Assembly (NCBI GenBank): GCA_035272265.1
Contig: DATEQV010000493.1
Span: forward strand, 1 to 9,017
Length of the DNA stretch: 9,017 nt
Direction: 5' to 3'
DNA from: Acidisphaera sp035272265
Lineage (GTDB): Bacteria > Pseudomonadota > Alphaproteobacteria > Acetobacterales > Acetobacteraceae
The first letter of the stretch is position 1, and the number at the start of each line of letters is the position of its first letter. The notes beneath the pieces are model-generated. The model did no database searches and had not been told where the DNA came from. It saw nothing but the letters and a program-made list of their open reading frames with translations. Shown here in pieces: positions 1 through 5,259 of this stretch. The translations under genes and the position numbers were made by a program.

Positions 1-2
1 TC

Positions 3-95
3 GCCGCGCGCGGCGTGATCTGCGGGTTCGGCGTGCGCGGCTATGCGCTCGCACTGCAAGGCATCGCCGACCTCCTGCTCGAGAGGCCCGCATGA
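3..95 (+). CDS. aroQ: 3-dehydroquinate dehydratase, type II (C-terminal end only)
   Basis: Only the last 30 codons lie in the window; the gene begins off the left edge. They read AARGVICGFGVRGYALALQG and then IADLLLERPA before TGA. The GVI-GFG-x-x-GY-x-LAL pattern is the conserved C-terminal strand and helix of type II dehydroquinases, which convert 3-dehydroquinate to 3-dehydroshikimate in the shikimate pathway. The stop overlaps the accB start by 4 bases (ATGA), so the two genes are probably translationally coupled. The order aroQ-accB-accC is a well-known alphaproteobacterial arrangement and supports the call. The active-site residues are outside the window, so activity cannot be judged. 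Confidence 0.85.
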   Translation, partial: AARGVICGFGVRGYALALQGIADLLLERPA

Positions 96-580
96 GCGAC
101 GGTGACGGCGGCATCCGCTTCGACCCCGAGGCGATCCGGGCGCTGGCGAACATCCTGTCCGATACCGGCCTGACCGAGATCGAGATCGCCGAAAAGGACA
201 GCCGCATCCGGGTCGCCCGCCAGCCCGCGCCGGTGACCACCTTCATCGGCGCAGGCCCCGCGTCGATGGGACCGATGCCCGCACCCGGGGTGCCGCAGGC
301 CCCGACCTCGCCGGGCGCGATGCTGCCGGACGAGGACGCCAGCCACCCCGGCGCGGTGACCAGCCCGATGGTCGGCGTCGTGTATCTTTCGCCGGAACCC
401 GGGGCGCCCCCCTACGTCACGCCCGGACAGCAGGTTTCCGCCGGACAGACGGTGCTGCTGATCGAGGCGATGAAGACGTTCAACCAGATCAAGGCGCCCA
501 AGGCAGGCACCGTGGCCCGCATCCTGGTCGCGTCGGGCGCGCCGGTCGAGTACGGCGAAGTCCTCCTGGTCGTCGAGTGA
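92..580 (+). CDS. accB: Biotin carboxyl carrier protein of acetyl-CoA carboxylase
   Basis: This 162-residue protein carries the biotin of cytosolic acetyl-CoA carboxylase, shuttling carboxyl groups from AccC to the AccA/AccD transferase in the first committed step of fatty acid synthesis. Residues 1-45 form the N-terminal dimerising/helical part. Residues about 46-85 are a Pro/Ala/Gly-rich flexible linker. Residues about 86-162 are the biotinyl domain, with VTSPMVGVVYLSPEP near its start and the biotinylation motif EAMKTFN, whose lysine is Lys128, about 35 residues from the end as is usual for BCCP. The start ATG overlaps the aroQ stop, and accC follows after 16 bases, giving the standard accBC pair whose products bind each other. 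Length and domain order are normal and nothing looks damaged. Confidence 0.97.
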   Translation: MSDGDGGIRFDPEAIRALANILSDTGLTEIEIAEKDSRIRVARQPAPVTTFIGAGPASMGPMPAPGVPQAPTSPGAMLPDEDASHPGAVTSPMVGVVYLSPEPGAPPYVTPGQQVSAGQTVLLIEAMKTFNQIKAPKAGTVARILVASGAPVEYGEVLLVVE

Positions 581-596
581 CCGGGGGACCGACCGC

Positions 597-1937
597 ATGT
601 TCCGGAAGGTCCTGATCGCCAATCGCGGAGAGATCGCGCTCCGCATCCAGCGCGCCTGCCGCGAGCTCGGGATCCCGACCGTCGCCGTCCACTCCACCGC
701 CGATTCCGAGGCGATGCACGTGCGCCTCGCCGACGAGAGCGTCTGCATCGGGCCGCCCGAGGCCAAGCTGAGCTACCTCAACGCCGCCTCGATCCTCTCG
801 GCGGCCAGCATCACCGGGGCGGACGCCATCCACCCGGGCTACGGCTTCCTGGCCGAGAACGCCGACTTCGCCACCATGGCCGAGGCGCACGGCCTGACCT
901 TCATCGGCCCCTCGCCCGCGCATATCCGCATGTTCGGCGACAAGATCGCCGCCAAGGTGGCGATGGCCGGGCTCGGCGTGCCGCTCGTGCCGGGATCGGC
1001 CGGAGCGGTCTCGGACGTGGCCGAAGCCCGCTCGGTCGCCAAGCAGATCGGCTATCCGGTGCTGGTCAAGGCAGCGGCCGGCGGCGGCGGGCGCGGCATG
1101 AAGGTCGCCACCGACCCGGAGGGGCTGGACGAGGCACTGCGCCTCGCCCGCGCCGAGGCCCGCGCGGCGTTCGGCGACGATGCCGTCTATATCGAGAAAT
1201 ACCTCGACCGGCCGCGCCACATCGAGCTGCAGATCCTCGCGGATTCGCAGGGCGACGTGGTGCATTTCGGCGAGCGCGACTGCAGCCTGCAGCGGCGCCA
1301 CCAGAAGGTGCTGGAGGAGGCCGGGTCGCCGGCGCTGTCGCCCGAGCAGCGCGACGCGCTGGGCGCCACCGTCACCGCGGCGCTGCGCGACCTCGGCTAC
1401 CGCAACGTCGGCACGCTCGAGTTCCTCTATCAGGACGGGCATTTCGCCTTCATCGAGATGAACACGCGCCTGCAGGTGGAGCATCCGGTCACCGAGATGA
1501 TCTGCGGCGTCGATCTGGTGCGCGAGCAGATCCGGATCGCGGCCGGCGAGCCCCTCGGCTACGTGCAGGACGACATCAGTTTCTCCGGCCACGCGATCGA
1601 GGCCCGCATCACCGCCGAGGACCCCGACACCTTCATCCCCACCCCCGGCCGGATCACCGCCTTCCACGCCCCGGGCGGCCTGGGGGTGCGGGTCGATAGC
1701 GCGCTGTACGCCGGCTACACGGTGCCGCCCTTCTACGACAGCCTGGTGGCCAAGCTGATCGTTCATGCCCCGAACCGCGCGGCGGCGATCGCGCGCCTGC
1801 GCCGGGCGCTGGACGAGTTCGCCGTCGTCGGCATCCAGACCACGATCCCGCTGCACCGCCGCATCGTGGACGAGCCGGCCTTCCTCGCCGGCGACTACAC
1901 CATCCACTGGCTGGAACGGTTCGTCGCGGCGGATTGA
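597..1937 (+). CDS. accC: Biotin carboxylase subunit of acetyl-CoA carboxylase
   Basis: This 446-residue ATP-grasp enzyme carboxylates the biotin on AccB using ATP and bicarbonate. Domains in order are the N-terminal biotin carboxylase fold (1-115), the ATP-grasp domain (about 116-330) and the C-terminal biotin carboxylase domain (about 331-446). Visible key residues, each one position below its E. coli AccC counterpart, are Lys158 before the glycine-rich loop GGGGRGMK (162-169), His208, Cys229 and Lys237 in RDCSLQRRHQK, metal ligands Glu275 and Glu287, Asn289 and Arg291 in FIEMNTR, the base Glu295, and Arg337. Length matches the family (about 450). A purine-rich GGGGGA lies about 8 bases before the ATG. 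It follows accB in the usual operon. A 472-codon open frame on the opposite strand is only a shadow of its GC-rich codons. Confidence 0.98.
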   Translation: MFRKVLIANRGEIALRIQRACRELGIPTVAVHSTADSEAMHVRLADESVCIGPPEAKLSYLNAASILSAASITGADAIHPGYGFLAENADFATMAEAHGLTFIGPSPAHIRMFGDKIAAKVAMAGLGVPLVPGSAGAVSDVAEARSVAKQIGYPVLVKAAAGGGGRGMKVATDPEGLDEALRLARAEARAAFGDDAVYIEKYLDRPRHIELQILADSQGDVVHFGERDCSLQRRHQKVLEEAGSPALSPEQRDALGATVTAALRDLGYRNVGTLEFLYQDGHFAFIEMNTRLQVEHPVTEMICGVDLVREQIRIAAGEPLGYVQDDISFSGHAIEARITAEDPDTFIPTPGRITAFHAPGGLGVRVDSALYAGYTVPPFYDSLVAKLIVHAPNRAAAIARLRRALDEFAVVGIQTTIPLHRRIVDEPAFLAGDYTIHWLERFVAAD

Positions 1938-1964
1938 TCCGCGCGCGCGAACGGGAGTTCCATA

Positions 1965-1988
1965 ATGACGCCGGCCGGACCAAACTGA
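1965..1988 (+). promoter_or_regulatory. Seven-codon leader ORF with strong ribosome binding site before aat
   Basis: An ATG at 1965 is preceded by GGGAG (1953-1957) at ideal spacing of 7 bases and opens a frame of seven codons (MTPAGPN) ending in TGA at 1986-1988. That is five bases before the GTG start of aat, in a different frame. The aat start has no comparable ribosome site, so ribosomes ending at this stop could re-initiate on aat. This is inference from spacing alone; the peptide has no recognisable attenuator codons. The GGGAG could also be chance in a purine-rich gap. Confidence 0.3.
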
Positions 1989-1993
1989 GCAGC

Positions 1994-2656
1994 GTGTCGC
2001 GCAGGCTGGTCGAAATCACCCCCGAGCTGATGCTGCGGGCCTATCGCCACGGGCTCTTCCCGATGGCGGAGACCCGCCGCGGCGAGCGGCTGTACTGGCT
2101 CGACCCGGAAAAGCGCGGCGTGCTGCCGCTGGAACGCTTCCACCTGCCGCGCCGCCTGCTGCGCACGATCAACTCCGGCCGCCTCCGCGTCACCGTCGAT
2201 GCCGCCTTCGCGCAGACGATCAGCGGCTGCGCGGCGGCCGCGCCGGGGCGCGAGGACACCTGGATCAACGGCCAGATCGAATACCTGTTCATCGAGCTGC
2301 ACCGGCGCGGCCACGCCCATTCGGTCGAGACCTGGGAGGACGGCCGCCTCGTCGGCGGCCTGTACGGCGTCTCGATGGGCGGCGTGTTCTTCGGCGAGAG
2401 CATGTTCAGCACCGTGCGCGACGCCTCCAAGGTGGCGCTCGTGCATCTCGTGGTGCGGCTGCGGCTCGGCGGCTTCCGGCTGCTGGACACGCAGTTCGTC
2501 ACCACGCACCTCGCACAGTTCGGCGCCGAGGAAGTGCCGCGCGACGCCTACAAGGAACGACTCGCCGCCGCGGTGGACGTGCCGGCGTTCTGGGTCGCCG
2601 ATCCGGACCCTGCCCTGCTGGCCGCGGAGATCAAGGCCCTCGCGGCGGCTGGTTGA
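1994..2656 (+). CDS. aat: Leucyl/phenylalanyl-tRNA-protein transferase
   Basis: Aat transfers Leu or Phe from aminoacyl-tRNA to the N-terminal Arg or Lys of cytosolic proteins, creating N-degrons read by ClpS/ClpAP. The 220 residues carry the full family signature: ITPELMLRAYRHGLFPMAE (8-26), RGVLPLERFH (41-50), TWI followed by AHSVETW (89-114), GGLYG and GESMFS (121-139), DASKVALVHL (143-152), and LDTQ (164-167), whose Asp165 and Gln167 match the catalytic Asp186/Gln188 of E. coli Aat. I chose GTG at 1994 because family proteins have only a few residues before the ITPELL motif. A longer frame opens at TTG 1934 across the accC stop but adds 20 unconserved residues. GTG 1994 has only a weak ribosome site of its own; a seven-codon frame with a good one ends just before it. 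It follows accC by 56 bases. Confidence 0.95.
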   Translation: MSRRLVEITPELMLRAYRHGLFPMAETRRGERLYWLDPEKRGVLPLERFHLPRRLLRTINSGRLRVTVDAAFAQTISGCAAAAPGREDTWINGQIEYLFIELHRRGHAHSVETWEDGRLVGGLYGVSMGGVFFGESMFSTVRDASKVALVHLVVRLRLGGFRLLDTQFVTTHLAQFGAEEVPRDAYKERLAAAVDVPAFWVADPDPALLAAEIKALAAAG

Positions 2657-2685
2657 TGGACACGAGTTTGGTTGACGAGGCGGGC

Positions 2686-2711
2686 GGTCCGCACAAGGTC
2701 ACGCACGGACC
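2686..2711 (+). promoter_or_regulatory. Inverted repeat GGTCCG-N14-CGGACC between aat and the secreted-protein genes
   Basis: A perfect 6-bp dyad (2686-2691 and 2706-2711) with a 14-base spacer lies in the 74-base gap after aat. A TTGACG hexamer at 2672-2677 just upstream resembles a sigma-70 -35 box, but I see no convincing -10 box 16-18 bases further on. The dyad could be an operator or a small hairpin separating the acc-aat part from the secreted/MsrQ-like part. A 6-bp dyad in GC-rich DNA can also arise by chance. Confidence 0.2.
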
Positions 2712-2730
2712 CGGGGCTGGAGATCGACGC

Positions 2731-3348
2731 ATGCGGCGGCTGGTGCTGATGGGCGTGATGGCGGCGGCATCGGCCGGCGCCGGCGGTGCGGCGCGCGCGC
2801 AGGACCGCCCGCCCCTGCTGCCGACCCGCGACGTGGCGGTGGACTACCGCGCCACCGCCGCGGGACGCACGACAAACATCCACGTGCTGTATTCCGCCGG
2901 CACCGAGCGGCTGCGCGCCGAGGCGGCGGGTCAGTCGACCTACCTGATCATCGACGGCCAAGCCCGGACCGCGCATATCGTGATGGACCGGCAGCGCAGC
3001 GTGCTCGACCTGCCGTTCGACACCGATCGCTGGCGTGGCTTCATCCTGAGCGACCGCGCGAAATTCGCCCGGCTGGGCACCGACCGCATCCTCGGGGTGG
3101 CCTGCACCGAGTGGAAGGTCAGCGGGCCGTTCGGCGACGGCACCGCCTGCGTGACCGACGACGGCGTGATCCTGCACGGCGCGGCCTCGGGCGAGGCGCC
3201 GGACGGGCATGCCGGCACCGGCAGCATCCAGGCCGTGTCGATCCATTACGGCCCGCAGCCGGACGACGTGTTCGCCATCCCCGCCGGCTACAAGACGATG
3301 GCGATGCCCACGCTGCCCACCATGCCTGCGATGCACTCCCGCCAGTGA
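2731..3348 (+). CDS. Secreted protein of unknown function, paralog 1 (Met-rich C-terminus)
   Basis: The 205-residue product begins with a clear Sec signal peptide: MRRL, a hydrophobic Ala/Gly stretch, and a likely cleavage after ARA at 23/24, so it should be periplasmic. I chose ATG 2731 because it places the signal peptide at the N-terminus and has GGAG 8 bases upstream. An in-frame ATG at 2656 overlapping the aat stop would add 25 unlikely residues. The mature part has PTRDVAVDYRA (31-41), GVACTEW (122-128), CVTDDGVIL (140-148), VSIHYGPQ (169-176) and FAIPAGYK (181-188). Its only two cysteines, Cys125 and Cys140, could form a disulfide. The last 17 residues are rich in Met and Pro (Met190, 192, 198, 201, then His202). 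The layout, with a VACTEW-x(n)-C-x-TDDG core and a PAGYK end, reminds me of DUF4412-type periplasmic proteins, but I cannot confirm the family. It is coupled to a paralog directly downstream. Confidence 0.85.
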   Translation: MRRLVLMGVMAAASAGAGGAARAQDRPPLLPTRDVAVDYRATAAGRTTNIHVLYSAGTERLRAEAAGQSTYLIIDGQARTAHIVMDRQRSVLDLPFDTDRWRGFILSDRAKFARLGTDRILGVACTEWKVSGPFGDGTACVTDDGVILHGAASGEAPDGHAGTGSIQAVSIHYGPQPDDVFAIPAGYKTMAMPTLPTMPAMHSRQ

Positions 3349-3914
3349 AGGCGCGTCTTTCTCTCCCGACGATCATCGTTTGTGCAGCGGCGGCTGTCAC
3401 GAACGCCGCCAGGGCGGAGTCGCCCCGCACGATGCCGACGCGGGATGTGGACGTGACCTACGAGATGCATGTCGGAGGACAGGCGGCGACCGAGCGGATG
3501 CGCTGGTCGGTGGCGGACGCGCTGCTGCGCGTCGATCCGCCGACCCCGGGCGTGTACATGATCGCCGACTACAAGCGCCACAGCATCGCGATCGTCAGCC
3601 TGGCACAGCATTCGGTGGCGATGTCGCCGGCGCCGGCCGCTTCGATCCCCGGCGCGCCGGGCGCCGTGCCGGGCACCGGCTTCGCGCGCGGCGATCGCGA
3701 CGACGTCTCTGGCGTCGCCTGCACCGAATGGGCGGCCACCGACACCGAAGGACGCCGGGTCGGCATCTGCATGACGGATGACGGCGTGATGCTGCGGTTG
3801 CGCGCCGAAGGCCGCACGGTGCTGCAGGCGAGGACGGTCGCCTACGGCCGCCAGGACGCCGCCGCGTTCGCCGTGCCGGCGGACTACCGGCGGATCAACC
3901 CGTTCGGCGGGTAG
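3345..3914 (+). CDS. Secreted protein of unknown function, paralog 2
   Basis: The start is GTG at 3345, overlapping the previous stop as GTGA, which indicates translational coupling. The frame is open further upstream, but that part is a shadow of paralog 1. The 189-residue product has a signal peptide (MKARLSLPTIIVCAAAAV...), likely cut after ARA at 24/25. It repeats the landmarks of paralog 1: PTRDVDVTYE (31-40), GVACTEW (123-129), CMTDDGVML (142-150), VAYGRQ (165-170) and FAVPADYR (175-182). The pair Cys126/Cys142 is conserved in place. It differs by a Pro/Ala/Gly-rich insert at about 94-112 and lacks the Met-rich tail. This points to an old tandem duplication followed by divergence. No catalytic motif is recognised; a periplasmic binding or structural role is as likely as an enzymatic one. 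The MsrQ-like gene starts 4 bases after its stop. Confidence 0.85.
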   Translation: MKARLSLPTIIVCAAAAVTNAARAESPRTMPTRDVDVTYEMHVGGQAATERMRWSVADALLRVDPPTPGVYMIADYKRHSIAIVSLAQHSVAMSPAPAASIPGAPGAVPGTGFARGDRDDVSGVACTEWAATDTEGRRVGICMTDDGVMLRLRAEGRTVLQARTVAYGRQDAAAFAVPADYRRINPFGG

Positions 3915-3918
3915 GCGG

Positions 3919-4800
3919 ATGCAGGTCGCCATCCATCCGCGCTGGATCCCTTGGGCGGACCGCCACGGGCGCTTCGTGCCGCTCAAGCTGGTCGCGTTCA
4001 TCGCCGGGCTGCTGCCGGCGCTGGTGCTGATCTGGTGGTGGCAGGCGGACGAACTCGGGGCGCGCTCGCTCACCGCCGCGATCCACTTCACCGGCAAGTG
4101 GACGATCCGCTTCCTGCTGATCTCGCTCGCCGTCTCGCCGCTGCGCATGCTGACCGAGAGCGCGAAGGTGATGGCGCTGCGCCGCCAGTTCGGGCTGATC
4201 GCGCTCGGCTACGGCTGCACGCATCTCAGCCTGTACATCTGGGACCAGAACCTGAACCTGCTGACGGTCGCCAGCGAGATCCTGCATCGCTACTACCTCG
4301 CGATCGGCTTCACCGCGCTGACTGGCCTGACGGTGCTCGGCATCACCAGCAGCGACGCGATGATCAAGCGGCTGGGGCGCACATGGAAGCGCGTGCACCG
4401 GATCGTGTACGTGTGTGCGGTGCTCGGCCTGCTGCATCACTTCATGCAGGCCAAGGCCGATGTCAGCCCCGCCGTGCTGGTCGCCGGCTGCTTCGTCTGG
4501 CTGATGCTGTTCCGCCGCATCCCGCGCGGCTGGCACCGCAGCCCGGGCGTGTTCCTGCTGCTCGCCGTGATCGCGACGGTGGCAACGGTCGGCATCGAAT
4601 TCGCGTGGTATGCGATCGCGACGCACATCGACGCGACGCGCGTCTTCATGGCGAACTTCAACCCGCGATACGGAATCCGGCCCGCGGATTGGGTCGCCAT
4701 GGCCGGGCTCGCGGTCACGCTGTTCGTCGCGGTGCGCCGCATCGCGTCGCGCAGCACGCCGCGCCCGACCAAGCTCAGCCCCGCGAAGTCCGTGGCCTGA
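3919..4800 (+). CDS. msrQ: MsrQ/ferric-reductase-like haem membrane protein
   Basis: This 293-residue polytopic inner-membrane protein has about eight hydrophobic segments (near residues 24-41, 61-78, 91-106, 126-141, 158-175, 183-199, 211-233 and 258-275). The middle part matches the MsrQ (YedZ) pattern: FLLISLAVSPLRML, RRQFGLIALGYGCTHLSLY, a TS at the end of a helix, and LGRTWKRVHRIVY followed by LLHHFMQ. His102, His160 and His173/174 fall where MsrQ haem-ligand histidines (91, 151 and 164 in E. coli) are expected. MsrQ passes electrons from the respiratory chain to the periplasmic methionine sulfoxide reductase MsrP. Here no msrP is adjacent, and the protein is about 80-90 residues longer than usual, with an extra N-terminal stretch and two extra C-terminal segments. 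The symbol is therefore provisional: it may be a related haem-b protein serving the two secreted proteins encoded just upstream. Confidence 0.75.
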   Translation: MQVAIHPRWIPWADRHGRFVPLKLVAFIAGLLPALVLIWWWQADELGARSLTAAIHFTGKWTIRFLLISLAVSPLRMLTESAKVMALRRQFGLIALGYGCTHLSLYIWDQNLNLLTVASEILHRYYLAIGFTALTGLTVLGITSSDAMIKRLGRTWKRVHRIVYVCAVLGLLHHFMQAKADVSPAVLVAGCFVWLMLFRRIPRGWHRSPGVFLLLAVIATVATVGIEFAWYAIATHIDATRVFMANFNPRYGIRPADWVAMAGLAVTLFVAVRRIASRSTPRPTKLSPAKSVA

Positions 4801-4878
4801 CGGTCCGTTCGCACCCGCAAGATTGAACGCCAGCCGAGGTCCGTGCAGGGTCGGCGCAACGACAGCCTGGAGAAACGG

Positions 4879-4893
4879 AGGCGGGAACCGCCT
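4879..4893 (-). terminator. Short hairpin, possible weak terminator of the small minus-strand gene
   Basis: AGGCGG-GAA-CCGCCT forms a 6-bp GC-rich stem with a 3-base loop, placed two bases past the stop of the minus-strand gene at 4896. Read on the minus strand, the stem is followed by CCGTTTCTCC, which has only a short T run, so it is a weak intrinsic terminator at best. It lies between convergent genes and could also help end transcripts of the MsrQ-like operon. The rest of 4801-4895 shows nothing. Confidence 0.35.
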
Positions 4894-4895
4894 AT

Positions 4896-5186
4896 TCAGT
4901 CTTCCCGCGCCGGATCGGTGCGGCTGAACATCGCGTAGAGCCGTTCCATATGCGTGTCGAACTCGGCCCATAGCGACCGAGCCTCGTCGGGGGGAACCAG
5001 CCGCATAGCGCGCTGGAAGGCGCCGTCGTCCAGGATGACACCCATCTGGTCCTTCCAAGGCGGAACGGCGGCGGCACTCAGGCGATCGATCATCTGCCGC
5101 ATGCGTGCCCGCGCTGCCGCGACCTGCGCCGGATCGGACTCCTGCTCCGCGTCGAACAGGCCAAGCTGATCGGAACCTGGATTCAT
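4896..5186 (-). CDS. Small hypothetical protein divergent from the restriction-modification gene
   Basis: This 96-residue, acidic, soluble protein is one I do not recognise. It starts MNPGSDQLGLFDAEQESDP, continues with an Ala/Arg-rich helical stretch (about 20-40, ARARMRQMIDRL), then PPWKDQMGVILDDGAFQRAMRLVPPDEARSLW and FDTHMERLYAMF, and ends TDPARED. There is no signal peptide, membrane segment or obvious metal or nucleic-acid motif. The composition and regular helix-like spacing look like a real protein and not a shadow, and no better frame lies opposite. The ATG lacks a clear ribosome site. It is transcribed away from the restriction-modification gene, with 73 bases between the two starts. 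An accessory or regulatory role for that system is possible but is only inferred from position. Confidence 0.65.
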   Translation of the reverse strand: MNPGSDQLGLFDAEQESDPAQVAAARARMRQMIDRLSAAAVPPWKDQMGVILDDGAFQRAMRLVPPDEARSLWAEFDTHMERLYAMFSRTDPARED

Positions 5187-5188
5187 CG

Positions 5189-5217
5189 CGACTCGGTTAG
5201 CAGACGCCTGCGAGTCG
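5189..5217. promoter_or_regulatory. Inverted repeat CGACTCG-N15-CGAGTCG in the divergent intergenic region
   Basis: A perfect 7-bp dyad lies just 3 bases upstream of the minus-strand ATG and about 43 bases before the GTG of the restriction-modification gene, so it could control both directions. Each arm contains a GANTC site (GACTC 5190-5194, GAGTC 5212-5216), the target of the alphaproteobacterial cell-cycle methylase CcrM. I see no convincing -35/-10 pair nearby. Operator function is inference from symmetry and location. Confidence 0.3.
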
Positions 5218-5259
5218 TCATAGGCTTGTGCGGCCCGACCATGCGGGCATCATGCGCCG

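Noticed and set aside
489..1907. A 472-codon open frame on the minus strand opposite accC
   Set aside because: Arg/Gly/Ala/His-rich composition typical of an antisense shadow in GC-rich DNA; accC on the plus strand is certain.
1934..1993. Longer aat start at TTG overlapping the accC stop
   Set aside because: It adds 20 residues not expected in the family; GTG 1994 gives the normal short N-terminus before ITPEL.
3895..5058. A 387-codon minus-strand open frame opposite the MsrQ-like gene
   Set aside because: Low-complexity shadow composition; the plus-strand gene has clear membrane segments and conserved histidines, and the frame also overlaps the more protein-like small gene at 4896-5186.
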